Below are positions 1-8,720 of a stretch of DNA of 64,000 nucleotides, in pieces (position 1 is the stretch's first letter; every line of letters starts with the position of its first letter). The stretch is from Acidimicrobiales bacterium (GTDB taxonomy: Bacteria > Actinomycetota > Acidimicrobiia > Acidimicrobiales > Iamiaceae), in the NCBI GenBank assembly GCA_030448105.1, contig JAUJNP010000004.1:154141-218140 (forward strand). The letters are read 5' to 3'. Below the pieces are notes generated by a model. The model made no database searches. It was not told the DNA's origin and was given only the letters and a program-made list of their open reading frames with translations. The position numbers and the translations under genes were made by a program.

Positions 1-16
1 CGGTCGGGGAGCGAAC

Positions 17-34
17 CAGAACGTGTTCTAGTAT
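17..34 (+). promoter_or_regulatory. KstR-like palindrome overlapping a -10 box
   Basis: The arms AGAAC and GTTCT are separated by two bases, giving CnnAACnnGTTnnA at 17-30. This is one base from the mycobacterial KstR consensus TnnAACnnGTTnnA as I recall it. A TAGTAT -10 hexamer (29-34) overlaps its right edge, so a bound repressor would block the promoter of the aldehyde dehydrogenase. A purine-rich stretch AAGGGGG lies before the ATG. Assignment to a KstR-type regulator is inference. Confidence 0.5.
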
Positions 35-62
35 CCGGCTCCGGCGCGACAAGGGGGCCAGC

Positions 63-1502
63 ATGCGAGTCCACGACCGGCTCTACGTCGGCGGCGAATG
101 GGTCGAGCCCGGTGGCGGCGGCACCATCGAGGTGCGCTCCCCGGCCACCCAGGAACCGATCGGCCGGGTGCCCGAGGGCTCCACCGCCGATGTCGACAGG
201 GCCGTGGCCGTAGCCCGCCGGGCCTTCGACGAGGGCCCGTGGCCGCACATGGACCCGTCCGAACGGGCGGGCATGCTGGCGACGATGTCGGCGGGGATCT
301 CGGCCCGCAGCGACGAGCTGGCCCGGCTCATCAGCGAGGAGAACGGCTCCCCGGTGTCGTGGTCGATCATGGGCCAGGTCCTCTCGGCCACCATGGTGGC
401 CGACTACTACGTCGCCCTGGCCGAGGAGTTCCCCTTCCGGGAGGAGCGCAGCGGCCTGCTCGGGTCGGCGCTGGTGCGCAAGCTTCCCGTGGGTGTGGTG
501 GCGGGCATCGTCCCCTGGAACGTGCCCCTGTTCATCACCATGCTCAAGCTGGCCCCGGCCATGGTGGCGGGCTGCACCATGGTGCTGAAGCCGGCGCCGG
601 AGACGCCGCTCGACGCCTTCGTCCTGGCCGAGATCGCCGACGAGGCGGGCCTGCCACCGGGAGTGCTGAACGTGGTGCCCGCCGGCCGGGAGGTGGGCGA
701 GCACCTCGTCACCTCGGAGGGGATCGACAAGGTCAGCTTCACCGGGAGCACCGCCGCCGGGAGGCGGATCGCCGGCCTCTGCGGCGAGCGTCTGCGCCGG
801 GTCACCCTCGAGCTCGGCGGCAAGTCGGCGGCCATCGTCCTCGACGACGCCGACCTCGACTCGGTCGTCACCAACCTGGTGCCGGCGGCGATGATGAACA
901 ACGGCCAGGCGTGCGTGGCCCAGAGCCGAGTGCTGGTCGCTCGCGATCGTGCGGGCGAGCTGGTCGACGCCCTCAGCGAGGCGGTGGCCAAGCTGACGGT
1001 CGGCGATCCCCTCGACACCGCAACCGAGATCGGGCCACTGGTCGCCGAGCGTCAGCGCGACCGGGTGGAGGGCTACCTGGCCGCCGGCCGGGAGGAGGGC
1101 GCCCGCATCACCGTCGGCGGCGGCCGGCCCGGGGGCCTCGACGCCGGTTGGTACGTCGAGCCCACCGTGTTCGCCGGGGTGGACAACTCCATGCGCGTCG
1201 CCCGCGAGGAGATCTTCGGGCCGGTCATGACGGTGATCCCCTACGACGACGTCGACGGGGCCGTGGCCATCGCCAACGACTCGCCCTACGGCCTGTCCGG
1301 CTCGGTGTACGGCACCGACGTCGAAGCCGCCACCGAGGTCGCCGGGCGGGTGCGCACGGGCACGTCCACCGTCAACGGTTTCATGCTCGAGTTCGGCTGC
1401 CCGTTCGGCGGGTTCAAGGAATCGGGCCTGGGCCGCGAGCTCGGCCCCGAGGGCCTCGCGGCCTACCTGGAGCTCCAGTCCATCAGCCTGCCGGGCGGGT
1501 AG
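63..1502 (+). CDS. NAD(P)-dependent aldehyde dehydrogenase
   Basis: A 479-residue member of the aldehyde dehydrogenase superfamily, which oxidises aldehydes to carboxylic acids with NAD(P)+. The family hallmarks are present in order: PWNVPLF in the coenzyme fold, KPAPETP, the FTGST motif, LELGGKSA carrying the general-base Glu, and NNGQAC with the catalytic Cys. The C-terminal half has EEIFGPV and PFGGFKESG. Length is normal. ATG follows AAGGGGG. The kinase-like gene 7 bases downstream and the broken gene after it look co-transcribed. With the upstream KstR-like palindrome this suggests lipid or sterol-type catabolism; the substrate cannot be read from sequence. Confidence 0.93.
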   Translation: MRVHDRLYVGGEWVEPGGGGTIEVRSPATQEPIGRVPEGSTADVDRAVAVARRAFDEGPWPHMDPSERAGMLATMSAGISARSDELARLISEENGSPVSWSIMGQVLSATMVADYYVALAEEFPFREERSGLLGSALVRKLPVGVVAGIVPWNVPLFITMLKLAPAMVAGCTMVLKPAPETPLDAFVLAEIADEAGLPPGVLNVVPAGREVGEHLVTSEGIDKVSFTGSTAAGRRIAGLCGERLRRVTLELGGKSAAIVLDDADLDSVVTNLVPAAMMNNGQACVAQSRVLVARDRAGELVDALSEAVAKLTVGDPLDTATEIGPLVAERQRDRVEGYLAAGREEGARITVGGGRPGGLDAGWYVEPTVFAGVDNSMRVAREEIFGPVMTVIPYDDVDGAVAIANDSPYGLSGSVYGTDVEAATEVAGRVRTGTSTVNGFMLEFGCPFGGFKESGLGRELGPEGLAAYLELQSISLPGG

Positions 1503-1509
1503 AAGCGCG

Positions 1510-2604
1510 GTGGCCTTGGCGTTCGCTCGGGACCGGGCCGCCGCCAGGGAGGCGCTCGCCGCGTGGCTGGCGTCCCGGCTGGAGGGAGCCACCGACGTGC
1601 GGCTCTCGGAGCTGTCGGGCCCGCCGGCCACCGGCTTCTCCAACGAGACCATCGTGTTCGACGCCTCGTGGACCGAGGCGGCCACCGGCGGGAAGCGCAC
1701 GGAGGGTTTGGTCGTCCGGGTGCGTCCCTCGACCCACACCGTGTTCCCCGCGGACCGCTTCGCCGACCAGTACCGGGTCATGGCCGCGCTGGGCGAGCAC
1801 ACCGACGTGTCGGTGCCGCCGATGCGTGGGTTCGAGGAGGACCCCACCATCCTGGGAGCACCGTTCATGGTGATGGGCCGAGTGGAGGGTGAGGCCCCGC
1901 CGGACAACCCGCCTTACCCGCAGGAGGGGTGGCTGGCCGACAGCCCACCCGAGGCCCAGGCCCAGCTCTGGTGGGAGGGCCTGGAGGCCATGGCCGCCGT
2001 CCACGCCGTCGACTGGCGTGCCCTCGGGCTCGACGATCTCGAGGGCGCCGACGTTCCCGCCGGCGGGCACGCCGCCGCGCGGCTGGCGTGGTGGGAGCAC
2101 TACCTCGACTGGGCCGCCGCCGGCGCTCCCCAGCCGGTCCCCGAGGCGGCACGGGCATGGCTGCGCGCCAACCTCTCCGCCCAGGAGGAGGCGGCACCGG
2201 CGCTGTGCTGGGGCGACGCCCGCATCGGCAACCAGCTCTTCGCCGGCCACCGGGTGCAGGCGGTGCTCGACTGGGAGATGGTCCACGTCGGCGACCCGCG
2301 GTGGGACCTCGCCTGGTTCCTCTGGATGGACCGCCACCACAGCGAAGGGGTGGGCGCGCCCCGGTTGCCCGGGTTCCCCTCCTCCGAGGACACCGTGGCC
2401 CGGTGGGAGGCGAGCACGGGGCGGTCGGCGACGGCCCTCGGATGGTGGCAGGTGCTGGCCGGCCTCGGCTTCGCGGCGGTGATGGTGCGGTTGTCGCACC
2501 TGCTCGTCGCCTTCGAGATCTTCCCGGCCGACTCGGACTTCGCCCACACCAACACCGGCGTCACCTTCCTCGCCGCCGAGCTCGAACGGCTCGGTGCCCG
2601 GTGA
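1510..2604 (+). CDS. Aminoglycoside-phosphotransferase-fold (APH/ACAD10-type) kinase-like protein
   Basis: 364 residues with the phosphotransferase fold shared by APH enzymes, choline kinases and the ACAD10/11 N-terminal domain. Visible are the GFSNET nucleotide-loop region, a LCWGDARIGNQLF motif corresponding to the HGDxxxxN catalytic loop (His replaced by Trp), and VLDWEMVHVGDPRWDLAW, matching the IDWE-x-G-DP metal-binding motif. Members beside aldehyde or acyl-CoA dehydrogenases are usually thought to phosphorylate hydroxy-acyl or alcohol intermediates rather than antibiotics. The GTG start lies 7 bases after the aldehyde dehydrogenase stop, and the stop overlaps the next start as GTGA. 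Substrate unknown. Confidence 0.82.
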   Translation: MALAFARDRAAAREALAAWLASRLEGATDVRLSELSGPPATGFSNETIVFDASWTEAATGGKRTEGLVVRVRPSTHTVFPADRFADQYRVMAALGEHTDVSVPPMRGFEEDPTILGAPFMVMGRVEGEAPPDNPPYPQEGWLADSPPEAQAQLWWEGLEAMAAVHAVDWRALGLDDLEGADVPAGGHAAARLAWWEHYLDWAAAGAPQPVPEAARAWLRANLSAQEEAAPALCWGDARIGNQLFAGHRVQAVLDWEMVHVGDPRWDLAWFLWMDRHHSEGVGAPRLPGFPSSEDTVARWEASTGRSATALGWWQVLAGLGFAAVMVRLSHLLVAFEIFPADSDFAHTNTGVTFLAAELERLGAR

Positions 2605-3372
2605 CCCTCTCGCCCCTCGACGACTACCCCATCCACCAGGCGCCCATCTCCATGCGCCACGTCGCCACCAGCGACCGCAACTTCTACGACCGCTACTACT
2701 TCAACTGCCACCCTTCCTCGGATGAGTTGTTCCCCGTCGCCGGCGTGGGCCAGTACCCCAACCTCGGCGTGCTCGACGGTTTCGTCGCCGTGCTCCACGA
2801 CGGCGTGCACCGGGTGGTGCGGGCATCCAAGGAGCTGACCCTCGACCGCATGGACAGCGCGGTCGGTCCCATCCGGGTCGAGGTGCTCGAGCCGCTGCAC
2901 CGGTTGCGGGTGGTGTGCGAGGCGAACGAGTGGGGGGTGGAGGCGGACCTCACCTGGGAGGGAGCCATCTCGGCCCACGCCGAGGAGCGTCACTTCCTGC
3001 GCAGCAACCAGCGGGTGACGTTCGACTCCATGCGCCTGGCCCAGGTCGGGCGTTGGTCCGGGTCGATAGTGCTCGACGGCACCTCGTTCAAGGTCACCCC
3101 CGACCGGTGGTGGGGGAGCCGCGACCGATCATGGGGCATCCGCCCGGTGGGCGAACCGGAGCCGGCGGGCATCGGCGCCGCCCACCCGATGGAGGGCTTC
3201 TACTGGGTGTACGCCCCGATGCAGTTCGACGACTGCGCCCTGCTGTGCATCGTGCAGGAGGAGCCGGACGGTCGGCGCGTGCTCGAGCAGGCGGTGCGGG
3301 TCTGGTCCGATCCCGCGCGGCCTGTTCGAGTGGCTCATCCTGGGCCGCCACGACCCGAGCGGGCTGAGGTAG
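2601..3372 (+). pseudogene. Broken gene of a ~350-residue actinobacterial family (internal deletion plus frame change)
   Basis: The GTG start overlaps the upstream stop (GTGA). About 235 residues read well, including YDRYYFNCHP, WWGSRDRSWG and EGFYWVYAPMQFDD. Near 3308-3318 the frame changes, and only the short tail GLFEWLILGRHDPSGLR remains, in another frame, ending at TAG 3370-3372. Full members of this family, as I recall them, have about 100 more residues between these parts and end with a similar GLFEW-type tail. The simplest reading is a deletion that removed the middle and shifted frame. Reading straight on in the first frame instead gives a long, arginine-rich, non-homologous extension. 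It resembles DUF7064/7065-type proteins, but that name is uncertain. Confidence 0.6.
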
Positions 3373-3385
3373 GGACGCGACGCTC

Positions 3386-4546
3386 TCAGGCCGGCTCGTG
3401 GAAGAGGGCTACCGATGCGGTGAAGCCGTGCAGGAAGCTTCGGCTGCCGACGGGGCCGACCTCGCCGGCGCAGAACATGCCGGCGCAGTTCCCGCCAGTG
3501 GCGGCGGCCACCATGCCGGCGTCGTGGTGGGGCTGGTCGAACAGGTGGGTCCCCCGGCCGTTGCAGGTGAACACGAGGGCACCGTCGGCGTGCCCGGCAC
3601 CGGCCAGCGCCTGGCGGAGGTCGTCGTCGGCGGCGGCGGCGTCGCGGACCTGGAACTGCACCGTGGTGCCCACCGGCACCTCGTCGCCCACCGCCATGGC
3701 GCCCACCGAGCGGTCGGCGCCGAGCACGTTGCGCACGAGGAAGTCCCCTCGATCGAAGTCCGCCTTGGCCTCGTCGACCACGACGCCGAGGTGGAGGCCC
3801 TGCTGCATCCGTGCCCGGTCGGCCGGGTCGGATCGCTCCGCCAGCTCCAGCAGCCGCTCCAGGGCGGGCCGCCCGGCCAGCTCGTAGATGACGTGGCCCT
3901 CGGAGCGGGTGACGATCATCGGCTCACCGAGGGGCCGGCACCCCTGGGACACCACGGGAACCAGCGGTGGCGAGCCCTGCGATCCCTCCAGGAGCACGCC
4001 GACGGCACCGTCGTGGTGCAGCTCGTGGTCCAGGACGAGGCGGTTGCCGCCCGGGCCCCGCGCCGCCGAGGCCAGGCCGCCCACCGTGGTCAGCTCCGGA
4101 CGATCGCCGGCCAGGGAGGCCAGGAAGGCGTCGACCGGGAAGGAGAACGGGTCGGCCAGCAGGAGCAGGGTGCGACCGGCGCCGGTGGCGGCATCGCCCC
4201 GATCGGGCAGGCCCCGCACCCGGTAGCCGTCGTCGTCGGGCTCGGCCTCCAGGCGCACCGGCGTCGCCGGGCCGGTCGATCCCGCCCACAGGGTCAGGGC
4301 CGAGCGTTCCTCCACCTCCCGGGGACCGGCCAGCACGGACACGGCGGTAGCGCCGAGCAGCGTCCGGGGGCGGAGCAGCGATCGCACGGCGCCGGCGATG
4401 TCCTCGACCGCTCCGGTGAGGGGAGCGGTGGCGAACAGCACGGCGAGGTCGGGCTCGGGCCCGACCTGCTCGAGCACCTCGCCGATCACCTCGCCGGCGG
4501 CCTCGGCGGGAACGGGGTGTTCGGATAGGGACGCGGCGAAGGGCAT
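3386..4546 (-). CDS. FIST-domain sensory protein
   Basis: 386 residues matching the FIST N plus FIST C architecture, an intracellular sensory module predicted to bind small ligands such as amino acids. The N-terminal half has the hallmark DLAVLFAT and TLLGATA stretches, followed by a strand-rich region. The C-terminal half contains VGAMAVGDEVPVGTTVQFQ and ALVFTCNGRG, typical of FIST C. No kinase or cyclase domain is fused, so it would have to signal through a partner. Its ATG overlaps the last base of the stop of the upstream gene (TGATG), so the two are probably translated together. Confidence 0.85.
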   Translation of the reverse strand: MPFAASLSEHPVPAEAAGEVIGEVLEQVGPEPDLAVLFATAPLTGAVEDIAGAVRSLLRPRTLLGATAVSVLAGPREVEERSALTLWAGSTGPATPVRLEAEPDDDGYRVRGLPDRGDAATGAGRTLLLLADPFSFPVDAFLASLAGDRPELTTVGGLASAARGPGGNRLVLDHELHHDGAVGVLLEGSQGSPPLVPVVSQGCRPLGEPMIVTRSEGHVIYELAGRPALERLLELAERSDPADRARMQQGLHLGVVVDEAKADFDRGDFLVRNVLGADRSVGAMAVGDEVPVGTTVQFQVRDAAAADDDLRQALAGAGHADGALVFTCNGRGTHLFDQPHHDAGMVAAATGGNCAGMFCAGEVGPVGSRSFLHGFTASVALFHEPA

Positions 4547-4953
4547 CAGTCGACCGGGGGGAGGAGGGTGAAGGGCACGGTGGTCTGGGGGCCGAGGTCG
4601 AGCCGGCAGTGGGCCTCGACCGTCCCGTAGTCCTCGAAGGCCAGCTCGGCCCGCACCAGGCGGTAGTTGAACTTGCCGGGCTCGACCTCGAGGGGCTGCA
4701 CGTTGCGGGCGACCTTCTCACCGTGGCGGTGGTAGGTGACCTCCAGGGCGCCCGATCCCGGCTCGCCCGGCGGGCAGTGGACCAGCACGAGGAGGTGGGG
4801 CTCCACCGTGAGCGGCGCCGGCGACGGGGCCGCCATCGAGAAGTGGACGCCGGTCAGGTCGATGCGGGTCGATGGGCCCGGCACCGACCGCAGGTCGATC
4901 CCCTCGATGAAGACAGCCGCAACGATGTTCACCGGAAGCTGCCTGACACCCAC
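4546..4953 (-). CDS. Small conserved protein, function unknown
   Basis: 135 residues, no signal peptide and no membrane segment. The pattern is alternating beta strands, with short motifs HLLVLVHCPPGEPG and the C-terminal LELGPQTTVPF-like end LDLGPQTTVPFTLL, resembling the beta-sandwich proteins grouped as DUF6941 in actinobacteria; that match is from memory and uncertain. It starts with GTG four bases after the nagA stop region and its stop overlaps the FIST gene start, so it sits between them in one apparent transcription unit. Confidence 0.6.
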   Translation of the reverse strand: MGVRQLPVNIVAAVFIEGIDLRSVPGPSTRIDLTGVHFSMAAPSPAPLTVEPHLLVLVHCPPGEPGSGALEVTYHRHGEKVARNVQPLEVEPGKFNYRLVRAELAFEDYGTVEAHCRLDLGPQTTVPFTLLPPVD

Positions 4954-4959
4954 GTGACG

Positions 4960-6054
4960 CTACCCGTGCACCTGCTGGCCTCCTATCCAGGTGGCGGTGC
5001 ACGTGAGGGTGGTGGGGTCGAGGGCGGCAATGTCGGCGCGGCGCCCGGCGGTCAGGGCGCCGCGGTCGTCGAGGCCGAGCAGCCGGGCCGGGTTGGTGCT
5101 GGCGGCGGCCACCGCTCGTGCGAGCGACACCCCGCAGTGCCCCACCACGTTGGCCACGCACCGGTCCAGGGTGATCACCGCGCCCGCAAGGGTGCCGTCG
5201 GCCAGGCGGGCCACCGAGCCGTCGCCTTCGATCACCACCCCCCCGACCCGGCCGTCCCGCCAGGCGACGGCATCGGTGACGAGCACCACCTGGTCGGCGG
5301 GTTTGCAGCGGAAGGCGACCTCGAGGGCGACGGGATGGACGTGCACGAGGTCGGCGATGAGCGACACCGCCACCCGGTCGTCGGTGAGGAAGCCGCCCAC
5401 CATCCCCGGCGCGCGGTGATCGAGGCCCGACATCGCGTTGTAGCCGTGGGTGACGAGGCGGGCCCCGGCGTCCACGCCGGCCCGGGCGCACGCGAGGTCG
5501 GCGGCCGAGTGCCCCAAGGCGACGACCACTCCCTCATCGGCGAGGAGGGCGATGGCCTCGAGCCCACCGTCGACCTCCGGGGCCAGGGTGACGATGCGCA
5601 CCACGGGCGGCAGCCCGGCGAGCCACGACCGGTCGGGCGGGACGATCCACCGAGGCGGGTGCGCTCCCGGTCGACCGCCGATGAACGGCCCCTCGAGGTG
5701 GGCGCCGGCGATGGCGGGGCGTGGTCCCGGCCGCGCCGCCGCCGCCGCGATCCGCTCCAGGGGAGCGGCGAAGCGGTCGAGGGGGGCGGTGACCAGCGTG
5801 GGGCACCAGGTCGTGACCCCCGAGGCGCCCAGCAGCCGGTCGAGGCGGTCCCAGTCCGACCCCTCGGCGACGGCCACGTCGACGTCGTCCATGCCGTTCA
5901 CCTGCAGGTCGATCAGGCCCGGCACGAGCACCCGGTCCGGCACCACACCGCTCGTGGTCGAAACCCCTGCGATCCGGTCGCCGGACACCTCCACCACCCC
6001 GGGCGAGAGGACCCCGCCGGGGGTGACCACCTGCGACGCGGCCAAGGCGACCAT
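4960..6054 (-). CDS. nagA: N-acetylglucosamine-6-phosphate deacetylase
   Basis: 364 residues of the amidohydrolase superfamily, removing acetate from GlcNAc-6-phosphate to give glucosamine-6-phosphate. Recognisable blocks are LIDLQVNGMDDVDV near the N-terminus (Q replaces the usual HxH pair, as in NagA), GAHLEGPFIGG with the metal Glu, VALGHSAAD and THGYNAMSGLDHRAPG with metal-binding His, LIADLVHVHP, and VLVTDAV with the catalytic Asp. ATG at 6054 was chosen because it follows a TACCGT box by 8 bases and matches the family N-terminus; a longer reading to 6204 would overlap the divergent regulator. It pairs functionally with the GH84 gene. Confidence 0.92.
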   Translation of the reverse strand: MVALAASQVVTPGGVLSPGVVEVSGDRIAGVSTTSGVVPDRVLVPGLIDLQVNGMDDVDVAVAEGSDWDRLDRLLGASGVTTWCPTLVTAPLDRFAAPLERIAAAAARPGPRPAIAGAHLEGPFIGGRPGAHPPRWIVPPDRSWLAGLPPVVRIVTLAPEVDGGLEAIALLADEGVVVALGHSAADLACARAGVDAGARLVTHGYNAMSGLDHRAPGMVGGFLTDDRVAVSLIADLVHVHPVALEVAFRCKPADQVVLVTDAVAWRDGRVGGVVIEGDGSVARLADGTLAGAVITLDRCVANVVGHCGVSLARAVAAASTNPARLLGLDDRGALTAGRRADIAALDPTTLTCTATWIGGQQVHG

Positions 6055-6062
6055 GGCCCGGG

Positions 6063-6068
6063 ACGGTA
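6063..6068 (-). promoter_or_regulatory. -10 box of nagA
   Basis: TACCGT on the minus strand lies 8 bases before the nagA ATG. It lies about 30 bases from the oppositely directed TAGCCT box of the TetR gene, so one bound dimer could cover both. Confidence 0.5.
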
Positions 6069-6098
6069 GTGGGAATGGGGCCGGGCGGACCCGGTGGG

Positions 6099-6104
6099 TA
6101 GCCT
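6099..6104 (+). promoter_or_regulatory. -10 box of the TetR gene, leaderless spacing
   Basis: TAGCCT is followed by exactly 6 bases and then the GTG start at 6111, so transcription would begin at or next to the start codon. Confidence 0.6.
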
Positions 6105-6110
6105 CCCAGG

Positions 6111-6728
6111 GTGACGGCCACCGACCACCCCGCCCTCTCGACGCGAGAGGCGATCCTGGTGGAGGCCCGTCGGTGCTTCGCGCTGCACGGCTTCGAGGGC
6201 ACATCCCTCAACGACATCGCCGAGGCGGTGGGGATCCGCCGCCCCAGCCTGTTGCACCACTTCCCGTCCAAGGGCGCGGTGTACAACGAGGTCTTCCTCT
6301 TCAGCCTGGCCGAGTGGTCCTCGATGATGGAAGGGGCCATCGAGGAGCCCGGCCACGAGGGCTGGAACAAGGTCGACTACGTGATCACCGCCGGCTTCCG
6401 GTTCTTCGAGCAGAACCCTGACTTCGTCCGCATCATGCGCCGGGAGGCGCTCGAGGGCGGCCAGCACCTCGGTATCGATCTCGGCGCGGCCCTGCGTCCC
6501 CACTTCGAGCGGGCGGTGGCCTACTTCACCCGCGAGATGGAGGCGGGGCGGTTCCGGGTGCACGACCCCGAGCAGCTCATCCTCACCGGGTACGGCGCCC
6601 TGCTCACCTACTTCAGCGACGCCCCGTTCCTCGAAGCCCTGCTCGGCCACGACCCCCTCGAGCCCGCCGCCCTGGAGGCCAGGCTGGACCACGTCCGGGA
6701 GCTGTTCCGCGCCGCCCTCAGTCGCTGA
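6111..6728 (+). CDS. TetR-family transcriptional regulator
   Basis: 205 residues. The N-terminal helix-turn-helix reads [20 protein letters not shown] followed by a recognition helix with [16 protein letters not shown], the classic TetR pattern. The C-terminal ligand domain is helical with no recognisable effector signature. It is divergent from nagA and convergent with the GH84 gene, overlapping that gene's 3' end by 11 bases. The position argues for control of amino-sugar use and of itself, but the sequence does not reveal the ligand. Confidence 0.9.
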   Translation: MTATDHPALSTREAILVEARRCFALHGFEGTSLNDIAEAVGIRRPSLLHHFPSKGAVYNEVFLFSLAEWSSMMEGAIEEPGHEGWNKVDYVITAGFRFFEQNPDFVRIMRREALEGGQHLGIDLGAALRPHFERAVAYFTREMEAGRFRVHDPEQLILTGYGALLTYFSDAPFLEALLGHDPLEPAALEARLDHVRELFRAALSR

Positions 6729-7998
6729 GCGTGTCGAGGGCGAGGCGGACGAGGGCGTCGACGGCGTTGGCGTCCTCCTCGAAGGCCGAGCGGTGCAGCC
6801 GCCAGGCGCCGTCGGGCCCTTGGAGCAGCACCGGCCGGAACCCGCAGCGCACCCCCATCACCGTCTGCTCGGAGCGGCGCACCCGCGGCCAGCGCCCGGC
6901 CAGGGAGAGGGCGTCGAGCAGGGCGTCCTCGGGGCGGGCGGCCTCGAGGACCCGCAGCGCGGCCTGGCCGACGGTGGCCTCCCGGTGGACCTGGGCCAGC
7001 CAGGCGTCGGCTTCGCCGTCGAGGCCGGGGGCGGTGCACTCCGCCGCCGCCTCCAGCCATGACTCCAGGGCGACAGCGGCGTCGGCCCGGCCGGGGCCGG
7101 TGGTGGTCGACGCCAGCGCCGCCACCAGCGCCCTGGGCACGGCGCCGTCGCACGCCTCGGCGAACGCCCGCAATCCGCTGGCGTCGGCCTCCTGCGCCCA
7201 GGCCACCTCGGGGTCCTCACCCCGCAGCCAGGCGCCCACCGACGCCAAGGGCAGCTTCGAGCAGCGGGGCTGCACCATGGGGTTGGCCAGATAGCCGGCG
7301 CACTGCTCGACCAGGGCCGGGTCCCGGCCCCTGAGCGGGCCGAGGAAGAGGCGGTCGGCCATCGCCGCGTCGTTCACGGGGTAGTTGTCCCAGAGGAGCG
7401 GCCGGCGCCCGCCCATGGCCTCGGTCCGACGGCGGGCATCGGTCGCGGTGATCTTGTCGTTCACCACCGCGGGACCCGTCCAGGCGATCGGCACCTCGGC
7501 GGGCACCCCCGCGGCCAGGGCGTCGAGGTAGGGGGTGGAGTGGGTGCCGACGTACTCGGTGGGCACCAGCACCACCTCGGCCCGACCGCTCAGGTGGTCG
7601 GCCAGCTCGGTGGTCAGGGCGGCGTGGGCCGCGCCGGCCGACGGGTCGAAGGCGATGTCGTCGAGGGCCAGCACCACCAGCCCCACCCCCAGGCCTGCCA
7701 CCTGGTCCACCTTGGCCCGCAGCGCCGCCCGGTCGCCCGGGTCAGCGTGGTCGATGTCGAGGCCGGGGGAGATGGCGAACCCGACGGTCAGCCCACCCTC
7801 GGCCAGGAGCCGGGCGAACCCGTCGAGCTCGGCGGGACCGTACAGCTCCCGCCAGCGGTCCCGGTGCAGCGGATCGTCCTTGGGGGCGTACACGTAGTGG
7901 GTCATCCCCCGCGCCGCGCACCACCGCATCACCTCGATGCGCTCGTCCCACGACCACGGCCGCCCGTAGAACCCCTCGATCAGCCCGGCGATGGCCAT
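6718..7998 (-). CDS. GH84 beta-N-acetylglucosaminidase (hyaluronidase/O-GlcNAcase type)
   Basis: 426 residues. The first 290 form a GH84 catalytic domain: it opens with [13 protein letters not shown], then YVYAPKDDP, and carries the catalytic Asp pair at residues 113-114 in [27 protein letters not shown] and PLRGR complete the pocket. The substrate-assisted mechanism releases terminal GlcNAc. The remaining 130 residues are helical and unassigned. There is no signal peptide, so the enzyme appears cytoplasmic. With nagA nearby it would feed GlcNAc salvage, though no GlcNAc kinase or NagB lies in the window. Confidence 0.88.
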   Translation of the reverse strand: MAIAGLIEGFYGRPWSWDERIEVMRWCAARGMTHYVYAPKDDPLHRDRWRELYGPAELDGFARLLAEGGLTVGFAISPGLDIDHADPGDRAALRAKVDQVAGLGVGLVVLALDDIAFDPSAGAAHAALTTELADHLSGRAEVVLVPTEYVGTHSTPYLDALAAGVPAEVPIAWTGPAVVNDKITATDARRRTEAMGGRRPLLWDNYPVNDAAMADRLFLGPLRGRDPALVEQCAGYLANPMVQPRCSKLPLASVGAWLRGEDPEVAWAQEADASGLRAFAEACDGAVPRALVAALASTTTGPGRADAAVALESWLEAAAECTAPGLDGEADAWLAQVHREATVGQAALRVLEAARPEDALLDALSLAGRWPRVRRSEQTVMGVRCGFRPVLLQGPDGAWRLHRSAFEEDANAVDALVRLALDTLSD

Positions 7999-8002
7999 GT
8001 AA

Positions 8003-8037
8003 GCGTCAGTCTGCTCCGCCGGGCGGGTGCGCAGCGT
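8003..8037 (-). repeat. Dispersed intergenic repeat, partial copy
   Basis: On the minus strand this reads ACGCTGCGCA, CCGCC, C, GGCGGAGCAG and then CT, closely matching the first half of the copy at 53200. The CCGCC/GGCGG core can form a small hairpin. It fills the space between the divergent GH84 and acyl-CoA synthetase genes. The second half of the repeat is absent here. Confidence 0.45.
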
Positions 8038-8043
8038 TAGGGT
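8038..8043 (+). promoter_or_regulatory. -10 box of the acyl-CoA synthetase operon
   Basis: TAGGGT lies 8 bases before the GTG start at 8052, consistent with a leaderless or nearly leaderless transcript. Confidence 0.5.
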
Positions 8044-8051
8044 CAGCGGCC

Positions 8052-8720
8052 GTGCCCGAAGCGCCGGCGAGCCCGACCCGCACGCTGTCGGAGGACGAGT
8101 CGAAGCGCCGGTTGGCCGCCCACGGGGTGCCGGTGGCGCCTGAACGACTGGCCGCCGACGCCGCCGGGGCGGTGGCGGCGGCCGAGGCCCTGGGGTTCCC
8201 GGTGGTGGTCAAGCTGCGGGGCGAGGGCATCGCCCACAAGACCGAACGGGGGCTGGTGCGGCTCGGCCTGGCCGACGCCGCCGCCGTGCGCGCCGCCGCC
8301 GCCGACCTGCTCGCCGCGGCCACCCCCGACGACGGCGACGTCGGCCTGCTCGTGGCCCCCATGGTGCGGGGGAACCGCGAGCTGATCGCCGGGCTGGCCA
8401 CCGACCCCCAGTTCGGCACGACGGTCCTGCTCGGCGTGGGCGGGGTGCTGGCCGAGGCGCTGGCCGACGTCACCCTCAGGCTCGTTCCCATCGAGGCCGT
8501 CGACGCCGCCGAGATGATCGACGACCTGAAGACCTCGAGGCTGCTCGGACCGTTCCGGGGCGAGCCGGCGGTGGACCGCGTGGCGTTGGCCGGCGTCCTG
8601 CTGGCCCTCTCGGCGGCGGCCATGGCCGAGCCCACCATCGTGTCCGCCGACCTCAACCCGCTCATCATCAGCGACGGCCGCCCCGTGGCCGTCGACGCCC
8701 TGGTCGAGGTGACGGTTTGA
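8052..8720 (+). CDS. ADP-forming acyl-CoA synthetase, ATP-grasp (beta-type) subunit
   Basis: 222 residues of the ATP-grasp domain found in ADP-forming acetate/acyl-CoA ligases, which interconvert acyl-CoA + ADP + Pi and acid + CoA + ATP. Motifs include PVVVKLRGEGIAHKTERGLV in the nucleotide-binding region, MVRGNRELIAGLATDPQFG, and LLGVGGVLAEAL; the end ADLNPLIIS holds the metal-binding Asn. In many organisms this domain is fused behind the CoA-binding part, but here it is a separate gene upstream of its partner. Its stop overlaps the next start as TTGA, implying coupled 1:1 synthesis. Confidence 0.85.
   Translation: MPEAPASPTRTLSEDESKRRLAAHGVPVAPERLAADAAGAVAAAEALGFPVVVKLRGEGIAHKTERGLVRLGLADAAAVRAAAADLLAAATPDDGDVGLLVAPMVRGNRELIAGLATDPQFGTTVLLGVGGVLAEALADVTLRLVPIEAVDAAEMIDDLKTSRLLGPFRGEPAVDRVALAGVLLALSAAAMAEPTIVSADLNPLIISDGRPVAVDALVEVTV

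Noticed and set aside
98-1873. 591-codon plus-strand frame overlapping the aldehyde dehydrogenase
   Set aside because: Arg/Gly/Pro-rich translation in a shifted frame of a clear enzyme.
1510-2604. Aminoglycoside-resistance gene
   Set aside because: The APH fold is shared by many kinases; the operon context and the changed catalytic-loop His point to a metabolic role.
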